NCBI GenBank assembly: GCA_964057225.1
Contig: OZ059898.1
Span: 16,965,267 to 17,029,266, forward strand
DNA: 64,000 nt
Reading direction: 5' to 3'
Source: Auanema rhodensis
Taxonomy: Eukaryota > Nematoda > Chromadorea > Rhabditida > Rhabditidae
The notes below the pieces were generated by a model. The model was not told where the DNA came from. It was given only the letters and a program-made list of their open reading frames with translations, and searched no databases. This document shows positions 25,623-40,363 of this stretch, piece after piece. Both the position numbers and the translations under genes were made by a program. The first letter of the stretch is position 1, and each line of letters begins with the position of its first letter.

Positions 25623-28430
25623 CATTTTTCAAACGATCATAACTAATTTTTGTATTAAGCGTTTCTCAATGTAGTATAGTGCATTCGATGCGGATTTTTA
25701 AACTGCGTCGATCTGTGTTATCAGATTTGCGCTAGCTTAAAAATGCACCGAGATATGAACTGATATAAGTTCACACTTATATCCTCGATTTTCACCCTGA
25801 AGAATTATTTTTTTCGTTGAATAACATTGTCTATCGTCTTTGCCTTGAAAAAAGAAATCTAAAAACATCTACTTTTTGCTAAATTATTCTGAAATTTTTC
25901 GAAAAAATTTTTGTCAAAATGTTTTTGGAAGCAATGTTGAGTGTACATGGAAACTCAACATACACTAATGCATCATTTTTCAAACGATCATAACTAATTT
26001 TTGTATTAAGCGTTTCTCAATGTAGTATAGTGCATTCGATGCGGATTTTCAAGCTGCGTCGATCTGTGTTATCAGATTTTCGTTAGCTTAAAAATGCACC
26101 GAGATATCAACTGATATAAGTTCACACTTATATCCTCGATTTTCACCCTGAAGAATTAATTTTTTCGTTGAATAACATTGTCCATCGTCTTTGCCTTGAA
26201 AAAAGGAATCTAAAAACATCTACTTTTTGCTAAATTATTTTGAAGTTTTTCGAAAAAATTTTTGTCAAAATGTTTTTGGAAGCAATGTTGAGTGTACATG
26301 GAAACTCAACATACACTAATGCATCATTTTTCAAACGATCATAACTAATTTTTGTATTAAGCGTTTCTCAATGTAGTATAGTGCATTCGATGCGGATTTT
26401 CAAGCTGCGTCGATCTGTGTTATCAGATTTGCGCTAGCTTAAAAATGCACCGAGATATCAACTGATATAAGTTCACACTTATATCCTCGATTTTCACCCT
26501 GAAGAATTAATTTTTTTGTTGAATAACATTGTCCATCGTCTTTGCCTTGAGAAAAGGAATTTGAAAACATCTACTTTTTGCTAAATTATTTTGAAATTTT
26601 TCGAAAAAATTTTTGTCAAAATGTTTTTGGAAGCAATGTTGAGTGTACATGGAAACTCAACATACACTAATGCATCATTTTTCAAACGATCATAACTAAT
26701 TTTTGTATTAAGCGTTTCTCAATGTAGTATAGTGCATTTGATGCGGATTTTTAAGCTGCGTCGATCTGTGTTATCAAATTTGCGCTAGCTTAAAAATGCA
26801 CCGAGATATCAACTGATATAAGTTCACACTTATATCCTCGATTTTCACCCTGAAGAAATAATTTTTTCGTTGAATAACATTGTCCATCGTCTTTGCCTTG
26901 AAAAAAGGAATCTAAAAACATCTACTTTTTGCTAAATTATTCTGAAATTTTTCGAAAAAATTTTTGTCAAAATGTTTTTGGAAGCAATGTTGAGTGTACA
27001 TGGAAACTCAACATACACTAATGCATCATTTTTCAAACGATCATAACTAATTTTTGTATTAAGCGTTTCTCAATGTAGTATAGTGCATTCGATGCGGATT
27101 TTCAAGCTGCGTCGATCTGTGTTATCAGATTTGCGCTAGCTTAAAAATGCACCGAGATATCAACTGATATAAGTTCACACTTATATCCTCGATTTTCACC
27201 CTGAAGAATTAATTTTTTTGTTGAATAACATTGTCCATCGTCTTTGCCTTGAAAAAAGAAATCTAAAAACATCTACTTTTTGCTAAATTATTCTGAAATT
27301 TTTCGAAAAAATTTTTGTCAAAATGTTTTTGGAAGCAATGTTGAGTGTACATGGAAACTCAACATACACTAATGCATCATTTTTCAAACGATCATAACTA
27401 ATTTTTGTATTAAGCGTTTCTCAATGTAGTATAGTGCATTTGATGCGGATTTTTAAGCTGCGTCGATCTGTGTTATCAAATTTGCGCTAGCTTAAAAATG
27501 CACCGAGATATCAACTGATATAAGTTCACACTTATATCCTCGATTTTCACCCTGAAGAAATAATTTTTTCGTTGAATAACATTGTCCATCGTCTTTGCCT
27601 TGAAAAAAGGAATCTAAAAACATCTACTTTTTACTAAATTATTCTGAAATTTTTCGAAAAAATTTTTGTCAAAATGTTTTTGGAAGCAATGTTGAGTGTA
27701 CATGGAAACTCAACATACACTAATGCATCATTTTTCAAACGATCATAACTAATTTTTGTATTAAGCGTTTCTCAATGTAGTATAGTGCATTCGATGCGGA
27801 TTTTTAAACTGCGTCGATCTGTGTTATCAGATTTGCGCTAGCTTAAAAATGCACCGAGATATGAACTGATATAAGTTCACACTTATATCCTCGATTTTCA
27901 CCCTGAAGAATTATTTTTTTCGTTGAATAACATTGTCCATCGTCTTTGCCTTGAAAAAAGAAATCTAAAAACATCTACTTTTTGCTAAATTATTCTGAAA
28001 TTTTTCGAAAAAATTTTTGTCAAAATGTTTTTGGAAGCAATGTTGAGTGTACATGGAAACTCAACATACACTAATGCATCATTTTTCAAACGATCATAAC
28101 TAATTTTTGTATTAAGCGTTTCTCAATGTAGTATAGTGCATTCGATGCGGATTTTCAAGCTGCGTCGATCTGTGTTATCAGATTTGCGCTAGCTTAAAAA
28201 TGCACCGAGATATCAACTGATATAAGTTCACACTTATATCCTCGATTTTCACCCTGAAGAAATAATTTTTTCGTTGAATAACATTGTCCATCGTCTTTGC
28301 CTTGAAAAAAGGAATCTAAAAACATCTACTTTTTGCTAAATTATTCTGAAATTTTTCGAAAAAATTTTTGTCAAAATGTTTTTGGAAGCAATGTTGAGTG
28401 TACATGGAAACTCAACATACACTAATGCAT
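25623..28430. repeat. 8-mer HOR (2808 bp), copy 1
   Basis: Order: B with T210 (25623), C with TTTTGAAG (25974), D with AATTAATTT (26325), A (26676), D/B hybrid (27027), A with TTTTTACTAA (27378), B (27729), D/A hybrid (28080). The first seven match the next 2808 bp, including the rare TTTTTACTAA mark at 27378 and 30186. The eighth agrees with its partner only up to about position 183. Confidence 0.88.
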
Positions 28431-31238
28431 CATTTTTCAAACGATCATAACTAATTTTTGTATTAAGCGTTTCTCAATGTAGTATAGTGCATTCGATGCG
28501 GATTTTTAAACTGCGTCGATCTGTGTTATCAGATTTGCGCTAGCTTAAAAATGCACCGAGATATGAACTGATATAAGTTCACACTTATATCCTCGATTTT
28601 CACCCTGAAGAATTATTTTTTTCGTTGAATAACATTGTCTATCGTCTTTGCCTTGAAAAAAGAAATCTAAAAACATCTACTTTTTGCTAAATTATTCTGA
28701 AATTTTTCGAAAAAATTTTTGTCAAAATGTTTTTGGAAGCAATGTTGAGTGTACATGGAAACTCAACATACACTAATGCATCATTTTTCAAACGATCATA
28801 ACTAATTTTTGTATTAAGCGTTTCTCAATGTAGTATAGTGCATTCGATGCGGATTTTCAAGCTGCGTCGATCTGTGTTATCAGATTTTCGTTAGCTTAAA
28901 AATGCACCGAGATATCAACTGATATAAGTTCACACTTATATCCTCGATTTTCACCCTGAAGAATTAATTTTTTCGTTGAATAACATTGTCCATCGTCTTT
29001 GCCTTGAAAAAAGGAATCTAAAAACATCTACTTTTTGCTAAATTATTTTGAAGTTTTTCGAAAAAATTTTTGTCAAAATGTTTTTGGAAGCAATGTTGAG
29101 TGTACATGGAAACTCAACATACACTAATGCATCATTTTTCAAACGATCATAACTAATTTTTGTATTAAGCGTTTCTCAATGTAGTATAGTGCATTCGATG
29201 CGGATTTTCAAGCTGCGTCGATCTGTGTTATCAGATTTGCGCTAGCTTAAAAATGCACCGAGATATCAACTGATATAAGTTCACACTTATATCCTCGATT
29301 TTCACCCTGAAGAATTAATTTTTTTGTTGAATAACATTGTCCATCGTCTTTGCCTTGAGAAAAGGAATTTGAAAACATCTACTTTTTGCTAAATTATTTT
29401 GAAATTTTTCGAAAAAATTTTTGTCAAAATGTTTTTGGAAGCAATGTTGAGTGTACATGGAAACTCAACATACACTAATGCATCATTTTTCAAACGATCA
29501 TAACTAATTTTTGTATTAAGCGTTTCTCAATGTAGTATAGTGCATTTGATGCGGATTTTTAAGCTGCGTCGATCTGTGTTATCAAATTTGCGCTAGCTTA
29601 AAAATGCACCGAGATATCAACTGATATAAGTTCACACTTATATCCTCGATTTTCACCCTGAAGAAATAATTTTTTCGTTGAATAACATTGTCCATCGTCT
29701 TTGCCTTGAAAAAAGGAATCTAAAAACATCTACTTTTTGCTAAATTATTCTGAAATTTTTCGAAAAAATTTTTGTCAAAATGTTTTTGGAAGCAATGTTG
29801 AGTGTACATGGAAACTCAACATACACTAATGCATCATTTTTCAAACGATCATAACTAATTTTTGTATTAAGCGTTTCTCAATGTAGTATAGTGCATTCGA
29901 TGCGGATTTTCAAGCTGCGTCGATCTGTGTTATCAGATTTGCGCTAGCTTAAAAATGCACCGAGATATCAACTGATATAAGTTCACACTTATATCCTCGA
30001 TTTTCACCCTGAAGAATTAATTTTTTTGTTGAATAACATTGTCCATCGTCTTTGCCTTGAAAAAAGAAATCTAAAAACATCTACTTTTTGCTAAATTATT
30101 CTGAAATTTTTCGAAAAAATTTTTGTCAAAATGTTTTTGGAAGCAATGTTGAGTGTACATGGAAACTCAACATACACTAATGCATCATTTTTCAAACGAT
30201 CATAACTAATTTTTGTATTAAGCGTTTCTCAATGTAGTATAGTGCATTTGATGCGGATTTTTAAGCTGCGTCGATCTGTGTTATCAAATTTGCGCTAGCT
30301 TAAAAATGCACCGAGATATCAACTGATATAAGTTCACACTTATATCCTCGATTTTCACCCTGAAGAAATAATTTTTTCGTTGAATAACATTGTCCATCGT
30401 CTTTGCCTTGAAAAAAGGAATCTAAAAACATCTACTTTTTACTAAATTATTCTGAAATTTTTCGAAAAAATTTTTGTCAAAATGTTTTTGGAAGCAATGT
30501 TGAGTGTACATGGAAACTCAACATACACTAATGCATCATTTTTCAAACGATCATAACTAATTTTTGTATTAAGCGTTTCTCAATGTAGTATAGTGCATTC
30601 GATGCGGATTTTTAAACTGCGTCGATCTGTGTTATCAGATTTGCGCTAGCTTAAAAATGCACCGAGATATGAACTGATATAAGTTCACACTTATATCCTC
30701 GATTTTCACCCTGAAGAATTATTTTTTTCGTTGAATAACATTGTCCATCGTCTTTGCCTTGAAAAAAGAAATCTAAAAACATCTACTTTTTGCTAAATTA
30801 TTCTGAAATTTTTCGAAAAAATTTTTGTCAAAATGTTTTTGGAAGCAATGTTGAGTGTACATGGAAACTCAACATACACTAATGCATCATTTTTCAAACG
30901 ATCATAACTAATTTTTGTATTAAGCGTTTCTCAATGTAGTATAGTGCATTCGATGCGGATTTTCAAGCTGCGTCGATCTGTGTTATCAGATTTGCGCTAG
31001 CTTAAAAATGCACCGAGATATCAACTGATATAAGTTCACACTTATATCCTCGATTTTCACCCTGAAGAATTATTTTTTTCGTTGAATAACATTGTCCATC
31101 GTCTTTGCCTTGAAAAAAGGAATCTAAAAACATCTACTTTTTGCTAAATTATTCTGAAATTTTTCGAAAAAATTTTTGTCAAAATGTTTTTGGAAGCAAT
31201 TTTGAGTGTACATGGAAACTCAACATACACTAATGCAT
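28431..31238. repeat. 8-mer HOR (2808 bp), copy 2
   Basis: 28431 B, 28782 C, 29133 D, 29484 A, 29835 D/B hybrid, 30186 A (TTTTTACTAA), 30537 B, 30888 D/I-like. It is collinear with copy 1 apart from the second half of the last monomer, which has AATTATTT and T at about 313 instead of AAATAATTT. The first three or four monomers also resemble the 5-mer at 3158. Confidence 0.88.
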
Positions 31239-33344
31239 CATTTTTCAAACGATCATAACTAATTTTTGTATTAAGCGTTTCTCAATGTAGTATAGTGCAT
31301 TTGATGCGGATTTTTAAGCTGCGTCGATCTGTGTTATCAAATTTGCGCTAGCTTAAAAATGCACCGAGATATCAACTGATATAAGTTCACACTTATATCC
31401 TCGATTTTCACCCTGAAGAAATAATTTTTTCGTTGAATAACATTGTCCATCGTCTTTGCCTTGAAAAAAGGAATCTAAAAACATCTACTTTTTGCTAAAT
31501 TATTCTGAAATTTTTCGAAAAAATTTTTGTCAAAATGTTTTTGGAAGCAATGTTGAGTGTACATGGAAACTCAACATACACTAATGCATCATTTTTCAAA
31601 CGATCATAACTAATTTTTGTATTAAGCGTTTCTCAATGTAGTATAGTGCATTCGATGCGGATTTTTAAACTGCGTCGATCTGTGTTATCAGATTTGCGCT
31701 AGCTTAAAAATGCACCGAGATATGAACTGATATAAGTTCACACTTATATCCTCGATTTTCACCCTGAAGAATTATTTTTTTCGTTGAATAACATTGTCTA
31801 TCGTCTTTGCCTTGAAAAAAGGAATCTAAAAACATCTACTTTTTGCTAAATTATTCTGAAATTTTTCGAAAAAATTTTTGTCAAAATGTTTTTGGAAGCA
31901 ATGTTGAGTGTACATGGAAACTCAACATACACTAATGCATCATTTTTCAAACGATCATAACTAATTTTTGTATTAAGCGTTTCTCAATGTAGTATAGTGC
32001 ATTCGATGCGGATTTTTAAACTGCGTCGATCTGTGTTATCAGATTTGCGCTAGCTTAAAAATGCACCGAGATATGAACTGATATAAGTTCACACTTATAT
32101 CCTCGATTTTCACCCTGAAGAATTATTTTTTTCGTTGAATAACATTGTCCATCGTCTTTGCCTTGAAAAAAGGAATCTAAAAACATCTACTTTTTGCTAA
32201 ATTATTCTGAAATTTTTCGAAAAAATTTTTGTCAAAATGTTTTTGGAAGCAATGTTGAGTGTACATGGAAACTCAACATACACTAATGCATCATTTTTCA
32301 AACGATCATAACTAATTTTTGTATTAAGCGTTTCTCAATGTAGTATAGTGCATTTGATGCGGATTTTTAAGCTGCGTCGATCTGTGTTATCAAATTTGCG
32401 CTAGCTTAAAAATGCACCGAGATATCAACTGATATAAGTTCACACTTATATCCTCGATTTTCACCCTGAAGAAATAATTTTTTCGTTGAATAACATTGTC
32501 CATCGTCTTTGCCTTGAAAAAAGGAATCTAAAAACATCTACTTTTTGCTAAATTATTCTGAAATTTTTCGAAAAAATTTTTGTCAAAATGTTTTTGGAAG
32601 CAATGTTGAGTGTACATGGAAACTCAACATACACTAATGCATCATTTTTCAAACGATCATAACTAATTTTTGTATTAAGCGTTTCTCAATGTAGTATAGT
32701 GCATTCGATGCGGATTTTTAAACTGCGTCGATCTGTGTTATCAGATTTGCGCTAGCTTAAAAATGCACCGAGATATGAACTGATATAAGTTCACACTTAT
32801 ATCCTCGATTTTCACCCTGAAGAATTATTTTTTTCGTTGAATAACATTGTCTATCGTCTTTGCCTTGAAAAAAGGAATCTAAAAACATCTACTTTTTGCT
32901 AAATTATTCTGAAATTTTTCGAAAAAATTTTTGTCAAAATGTTTTTGGAAGCAATGTTGAGTGTACATGGAAACTCAACATACACTAATGCATCATTTTT
33001 CAAACGATCATAACTAATTTTTGTATTAAGCGTTTCTCAATGTAGTATAGTGCATTCGATGCGGATTTTTAAACTGCGTCGATCTGTGTTATCAGATTTG
33101 CGCTAGCTTAAAAATGCACCGAGATATGAACTGATATAAGTTCACACTTATATCCTCGATTTTCACCCTGAAGAATTATTTTTTTCGTTGAATAACATTG
33201 TCCATCGTCTTTGCCTTGAAAAAAGGAATCTAAAAACATCTACTTTTTGCTAAATTATTCTGAAATTTTTCGAAAAAATTTTTGTCAAAATGTTTTTGGA
33301 AGCAATGTTGAGTGTACATGGAAACTCAACATACACTAATGCAT
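31239..33344. repeat. 3-mer HOR (1053 bp), two copies
   Basis: Order A, B with T210 and G233, B with C210 and G233. Copies are 31239-32291 and 32292-33344. G233 in a class B background is uncommon elsewhere, which supports a shared local origin. I saw no difference between the copies. Confidence 0.87.
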
Positions 33345-34747
33345 CATTTTTCAAACGATCATAACTAATTTTTGTATTAAGCGTTTCTCAATGTAGTATA
33401 GTGCATTCGATGCGGATTTTCAAGCTGCGTCGATCTGTGTTATCAGATTTGCGCTAGCTTAAAAATGCACCGAGATATCAACTGATATAAGTTCACACTT
33501 ATATCCTCGATTTTCACCCTGAAGAATTAATTTTTTTGTTGAATAACATTGTCCATCGTCTTTGCCTTGAGAAAAGGAATTTGAAAACATCTACTTTTTG
33601 CTAAATTATTTTGAAATTTTTCGAAAAAATTTTTGTCAAAATGTTTTTGGAAGCAATGTTGAGTGTACATGGAAACTCAACATACACTAATGCATCATTT
33701 TTCAAACGATCATAACTAATTTTTGTATTAAGCGTTTCTCAATGTAGTATAGTGCATTTGATGCGGATTTTTAAGCTGCGTCGATCTGTGTTATCAAATT
33801 TGCGCTAGCTTAAAAATGCACCGAGATATCAACTGATATAAGTTCACACTTATATCCTCGATTTTCACCCTGAAGAAATAATTTTTTCGTTGAATAACAT
33901 TGTCCATCGTCTTTGCCTTGAAAAAAGGAATCTAAAACATCTACTTTTTGCTAAATTATTCTGAAATTTTTCGAAAAAATTTTTGTCAAAATGTTTTTGG
34001 AAGCAATGTTGAGTGTACATGGAAACTCAACATACACTAATGCATCATTTTTCAAACGATCATAACTAATTTTTGTATTAAGCGTTTCTCAATGTAGTAT
34101 AGTGCATTCGATGCGGATTTTTAAACTGCGTCGATCTGTGTTATCAGATTTGCGCTAGCTTAAAAATGCACCGAGATATGAACTGATATAAGTTCACACT
34201 TATATCCTCGATTTTCACCCTGAAGAATTATTTTTTTCGTTGAATAACATTGTCCATCGTCTTTGCCTTGAAAAAAGAAATCTAAAAACATCTACTTTTT
34301 GCTAAATTATTCTGAAATTTTTCGAAAAAATTTTTGTCAAAATGTTTTTGGAAGCAATGTTGAGTGTACATGGAAACTCAACATACACTAATGCATCATT
34401 TTTCAAACGATCATAACTAATTTTTGTATTAAGCGTTTCTCAATGTAGTATAGTGCATTCGATGCGGATTTTCAAGCTGCGTCGATCTGTGTTATCAGAT
34501 TTTCGCTAGCTTAAAAATGCACCGAGATATGAACTGATATAAGTTCACACTTATATCCTCGATTTTCACCCTGAAGAATTATTTTTTTCGTTGAATAACA
34601 TTGTCCATCGTCTTTGCCTTGAAAAAAGGAATCTAAAAACATCTACTTTTTGCTAAATTATTCTGAAATTTTTCGAAAAAATTTTTGTCAAAATGTTTTT
34701 GGAAGCAATGTTGAGTGTACATGGAAACTCAACATACACTAATGCAT
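33345..34747. repeat. Mixed segment D, A, B, G
   Basis: 33345 D, 33696 A (350 bp), 34046 B, 34397 G with G233. The B-G pair begins the cassette also seen at 10178. Confidence 0.8.
33696..34045. repeat. 350-bp class A monomer
   Basis: One A is missing in GGAATCTAAAACATC; other copies have five As at that run. It is a different deletion from the one at 1 and 1053 and is unique in the window. Confidence 0.9.
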
Positions 34748-36853
34748 CATTTTTCAAACGATCATAACTAATTTTTGTATTAAGCGTTTCTTAATGTAGT
34801 ATAGTGCATTCGATGCGGATTTTTAAGCTGCGTCGATCTGTGTTATCAGATTTGCGCTAGCTTAAAAATGCACCGAGATATGAACTGATATAAGTTCACA
34901 CTTATATCCTCGATTTTCACCCTGAAGAATTATTTTTTTCGTTGAATAACATTGTCCATCGTCTTTGCCTTGAAAAAAGAAATCTAAAAACATCTACTTT
35001 TTGCTAAATTATTCTGAAATTTTTCGAAAAAATTTTTGTCAAAATGTTTTTGGAAGCAATGTTGAGTGTACATGGAAACTCAACATACACTAATGCATCA
35101 TTTTTCAAACGATCATAACTAATTTTTGTATTAAGCGTTTCTCAATGTAGTATAGTGCATTCGATGCGGATTTTCAAGCTGCGTCGATCTGTGTTATCAG
35201 ATTTTCGTTAGCTTAAAAATGCACCGAGATATCAACTGATATAAGTTCACACTTATATCCTCGATTTTCACCCTGAAGAATTAATTTTTTCGTTGAATAA
35301 CATTGTCCATCGTCTTTGCCTTGAAAAAAGGAATCTAAAAACATCTACTTTTTGCTAAATTATTCTGAAATTTTTCGAAAAAATTTTTGTCAAAATGTTT
35401 TTGGAAGCAATGTTGAGTGTACATGGAAACTCAACATACACTAATGCATCATTTTTCAAACGATCATAACTAATTTTTGTATTAAGCGTTTCTCAATGTA
35501 GTATAGTGCATTTGATGCGGATTTTTAAGCTGCGTCGATCTGTGTTATCAAATTTGCGCTAGCTTAAAAATGCACCGAGATATCAACTGATATAAGTTCA
35601 CACTTATATCCTCGATTTTCACCCTGAAGAAATAATTTTTTCGTTGAATAACATTGTCCATCGTCTTTGCCTTGAAAAAAGGAATCTAAAAACATCTACT
35701 TTTTGCTAAATTATTCTGAAATTTTTCGAAAAAATTTTTGTCAAAATGTTTTTGGAAGCAATGTTGAGTGTACATGGAAACTCAACATACACTAATGCAT
35801 CATTTTTCAAACGATCATAACTAATTTTTGTATTAAGCGTTTCTCAATGTAGTATAGTGCATTCGATGCGGATTTTTAAACTGCGTCGATCTGTGTTATC
35901 AAATTTGCGCTAGCTTAAAAATGCACCGAGATATCAACTGATATAAGTTCACACTTATATCCTCGATTTTCACCCTGAAGAAATAATTTTTTCGTTGAAT
36001 AACATTGTCCATCGTCTTTGCCTTGAAAAAAGGAATCTAAAAACATCTACTTTTTGCTAAATTATTCTGAAATTTTTCGAAAAAATTTTTGTCAAAATGT
36101 TTTTGGAAGCAATGTTGAGTGTACATGGAAACTCAACATACACTAATGCATCATTTTTCAAACGATCATAACTAATTTTTGTATTAAGCGTTTCTCAATG
36201 TAGTATAGTGCATTCGATGCGGATTTTTAAACTGCGTCGATCTGTGTTATCAGATTTGCGCTAGCTTAAAAATACACCGAGATATGAACTGATATAAGTT
36301 CACACTTATATCCTCGATTTTCACCCTGAAGAATTATTTTTTTCGTTGAATAACATTGTCCATCGTCTTTGCCTTGAAAAAAGAAATCTAAAAACATCTA
36401 CTTTTTGCTAAATTATTCTGAAATTTTTCGAAAAAATTTTTGTCAAAATGTTTTTGGAAGCAATGTTGAGTGTACATGGAAACTCAACATACACTAATGC
36501 ATCATTTTTCAAACGATCATAACTAATTTTTGTATTAAGCGTTTCTCAATGTAGTATAGTGCATTCGATGCGGATTTGCAAGCTGCGTCGATCTGTGTTA
36601 TCAGATTTTCGCTAGCTTAAAAATGCACCGAGATATGAACTGATATAAGTTCACACTTATATCCTCGATTTTCACCCTGAAGAATTATTTTTTTCGTTGA
36701 ATAACATTGTCCATCGTCTTTGCCTTGAAAAAAGGAATCTAAAAACATCTACTTTTTGCTAAATTATTCTGAAATTTTTCGAAAAAATTTTTGTCAAAAT
36801 GTTTTTGGAAGCAATGTTGAGTGTACATGGAAACTCAACATACACTAATGCAT
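34748..36853. repeat. Six-monomer block, copy 1 of 2457-bp spaced repeat
   Basis: 34748 E with T45, 35099 C, 35450 A, 35801 B/A hybrid (A80 then A102, A183/A186), 36152 B (with AAAATACACC), 36503 G (with GATTTGCAAG, G233). It is collinear with 37205-39310. Private substitutions at 36152 and 36503 show some divergence after duplication. Confidence 0.83.
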
Positions 36854-37204
36854 CATTTTTCAAACGATCATAACTAATTTTTGTATTAAGCGTTTCTTAA
36901 TGTAGTATAGTGCATTCGATGCGGATTTTTAAGCTGCGTCGATCTGTGTTATCAGATTTGCGCTAGCTTAAAAATGCACCGAGATATGAACTGATATAAG
37001 TTCACACTTATATCCTCGATTTTCACCCTGAAGAAATAATTTTTTCGTTGAATAACATTGTCCATCGTCTTTGCCTTGAAAAAAGGAATCTAAAAACATC
37101 TACTTTTTGCTAAATTATTCTGAAATTTTTCGAAAAAATTTTTGTCAAAATGTTTTTGGAAGCAATGTTGAGTGTACATGGAAACTCAACATACACTAAT
37201 GCAT
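36854..37204. repeat. E/A hybrid monomer
   Basis: T45, T77/G80, G102 and G135 are class E, while A183/A186 and G233 are class A. The switch is between 135 and 183. It lies directly before the second E(T45) monomer, so it may mark the junction of the 2457-bp duplication. Confidence 0.82.
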
Positions 37205-39310
37205 CATTTTTCAAACGATCATAACTAATTTTTGTATTAAGCGTTTCTTAATGTAGTATAGTGCATTCGATGCGGATTTTTAAGCTGCGTCGATCTGTGT
37301 TATCAGATTTGCGCTAGCTTAAAAATGCACCGAGATATGAACTGATATAAGTTCACACTTATATCCTCGATTTTCACCCTGAAGAATTATTTTTTTCGTT
37401 GAATAACATTGTCCATCGTCTTTGCCTTGAAAAAAGAAATCTAAAAACATCTACTTTTTGCTAAATTATTCTGAAATTTTTCGAAAAAATTTTTGTCAAA
37501 ATGTTTTTGGAAGCAATGTTGAGTGTACATGGAAACTCAACATACACTAATGCATCATTTTTCAAACGATCATAACTAATTTTTGTATTAAGCGTTTCTC
37601 AATGTAGTATAGTGCATTCGATGCGGATTTTCAAGCTGCGTCGATCTGTGTTATCAGATTTTCGTTAGCTTAAAAATGCACCGAGATATCAACTGATATA
37701 AGTTCACACTTATATCCTCGATTTTCACCCTGAAGAATTAATTTTTTCGTTGAATAACATTGTCCATCGTCTTTGCCTTGAAAAAAGGAATCTAAAAACA
37801 TCTACTTTTTGCTAAATTATTCTGAAATTTTTCGAAAAAATTTTTGTCAAAATGTTTTTGGAAGCAATGTTGAGTGTACATGGAAACTCAACATACACTA
37901 ATGCATCATTTTTCAAACGATCATAACTAATTTTTGTATTAAGCGTTTCTCAATGTAGTATAGTGCATTTGATGCGGATTTTTAAGCTGCGTCGATCTGT
38001 GTTATCAAATTTGCGCTAGCTTAAAAATGCACCGAGATATCAACTGATATAAGTTCACACTTATATCCTCGATTTTCACCCTGAAGAAATAATTTTTTCG
38101 TTGAATAACATTGTCCATCGTCTTTGCCTTGAAAAAAGGAATCTAAAAACATCTACTTTTTGCTAAATTATTCTGAAATTTTTCGAAAAAATTTTTGTCA
38201 AAATGTTTTTGGAAGCAATGTTGAGTGTACATGGAAACTCAACATACACTAATGCATCATTTTTCAAACGATCATAACTAATTTTTGTATTAAGCGTTTC
38301 TCAATGTAGTATAGTGCATTCGATGCGGATTTTTAAACTGCGTCGATCTGTGTTATCAAATTTGCGCTAGCTTAAAAATGCACCGAGATATCAACTGATA
38401 TAAGTTCACACTTATATCCTCGATTTTCACCCTGAAGAAATAATTTTTTCGTTGAATAACATTGTCCATCGTCTTTGCCTTGAAAAAAGGAATCTAAAAA
38501 CATCTACTTTTTGCTAAATTATTCTGAAATTTTTCGAAAAAATTTTTGTCAAAATGTTTTTGGAAGCAATGTTGAGTGTACATGGAAACTCAACATACAC
38601 TAATGCATCATTTTTCAAACGATCATAACTAATTTTTGTATTAAGCGTTTCTCAATGTAGTATAGTGCATTCGATGCGGATTTTTAAACTGCGTCGATCT
38701 GTGTTATCAGATTTGCGCTAGCTTAAAAATGCACCGAGATATGAACTGATATAAGTTCACACTTATATCCTCGATTTTCACCCTGAAGAATTATTTTTTT
38801 CGTTGAATAACATTGTCCATCGTCTTTGCCTTGAAAAAAGAAATCTAAAAACATCTACTTTTTGCTAAATTATTCTGAAATTTTTCGAAAAAATTTTTGT
38901 CAAAATGTTTTTGGAAGCAATGTTGAGTGTACATGGAAACTCAACATACACTAATGCATCATTTTTCAAACGATCATAACTAATTTTTGTATTAAGCGTT
39001 TCTCAATGTAGTATAGTGCATTCGATGCGGATTTTCAAGCTGCGTCGATCTGTGTTATCAGATTTTCGCTAGCTTAAAAATGCACCGAGATATGAACTGA
39101 TATAAGTTCACACTTATATCCTCGATTTTCACCCTGAAGAATTATTTTTTTCGTTGAATAACATTGTCCATCGTCTTTGCCTTGAAAAAAGAAATCTAAA
39201 AACATCTACTTTTTGCTAAATTATTCTGAAATTTTTCGAAAAAATTTTTGTCAAAATGTTTTTGGAAGCAATGTTGAGTGTACATGGAAACTCAACATAC
39301 ACTAATGCAT
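37205..39310. repeat. Six-monomer block, copy 2 of 2457-bp spaced repeat
   Basis: 37205 E with T45, 37556 C, 37907 A, 38258 B/A hybrid, 38609 B, 38960 G with A233. It matches 34748-36853 in order. From 37556 onward it also matches 43172 onward. Confidence 0.83.
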
Positions 39311-40363
39311 CATTTTTCAAACGATCATAACTAATTTTTGTATTAAGCGTTTCTCAATGTAGTATAGTGCATTCGATGCGGATTTTCAAGCTGCGTCGAT
39401 CTGTGTTATCAGATTTTCGTTAGCTTAAAAATGCACCGAGATATCAACTGATATAAGTTCACACTTATATCCTCGATTTTCACCCTGAAGAATTAATTTT
39501 TTCGTTGAATAACATTGTCCATCGTCTTTGCCTTGAAAAAAGGAATCTAAAAACATCTACTTTTTGCTAAATTATTCTGAAATTTTTCGAAAAAATTTTT
39601 GTCAAAATGTTTTTGGAAGCAATGTTGAGTGTACATGGAAACTCAACATACACTAATGCATCATTTTTCAAACGATCATAACTAATTTTTGTATTAAGCG
39701 TTTCTCAATGTAGTATAGTGCATTCGATGCGGATTTTTAAGCTGCGTCGATCTGTGTTATCAGATTTGCGCTAGCTTAAAAATGCACCGAGATATGAACT
39801 GATATAAGTTCACACTTATATCCTCGATTTTCACCCTGAAGAATTAATTTTTTCGTTGAATAACATTGTCCATCGTCTTTGCCTTGAAAAAAGGAATCTA
39901 AAAACATCTACTTTTTGCTAAATTATTCTAAAATTTTTCGAAAAAATTTTTGTCAAAATGTTTTTGGAAGCAATGTTGAGTGTACATGGAAACTCAACAT
40001 ACACTAATGCATCATTTTTCAAACGATCATAACTAATTTTTGTATTAAGCGTTTCTCAATGTAGTATAGTGCATTCGATGCGGATTTTTAAGCTGCGTCG
40101 ATCTGTGTTATCAGATTTGCGCTAGCTTAAAAATGCACCGAGATATGAACTGATATAAGTTCACACTTATATCCTCGATTTTCACCCTGAAGAATTATTT
40201 TTTTCGTTGAATAACATTGTCCATCGTCTTTGCCTTGAAAAAAAAAATCTAAAAACATCTACTTTTTGCTAAATTATTCTGAAATTTTTCGAAAAAATTT
40301 TTGTCAAAATGTTTTTGGAAGCAATGTTGAGTGTACATGGAAACTCAACATACACTAATGCAT
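37556..40363. repeat. Eight-monomer block, copy 1 of 5616-bp spaced repeat
   Basis: Order C, A, B/A hybrid, B, G, C, E/C hybrid (39662), E with an unbroken run of ten As before TCT (40013). It is found again at 43172-45979, 16 monomers away. The ten-A run arises from A at 232 in addition to A233 and is shared by 40013, 45629 and 48786 only. Confidence 0.86.

Noticed and set aside
40013-40363. Insertion in the ten-A run as a length change
   Set aside because: The monomer is still 351 bp. The run comes from G-to-A substitution at position 232 and not from added bases.
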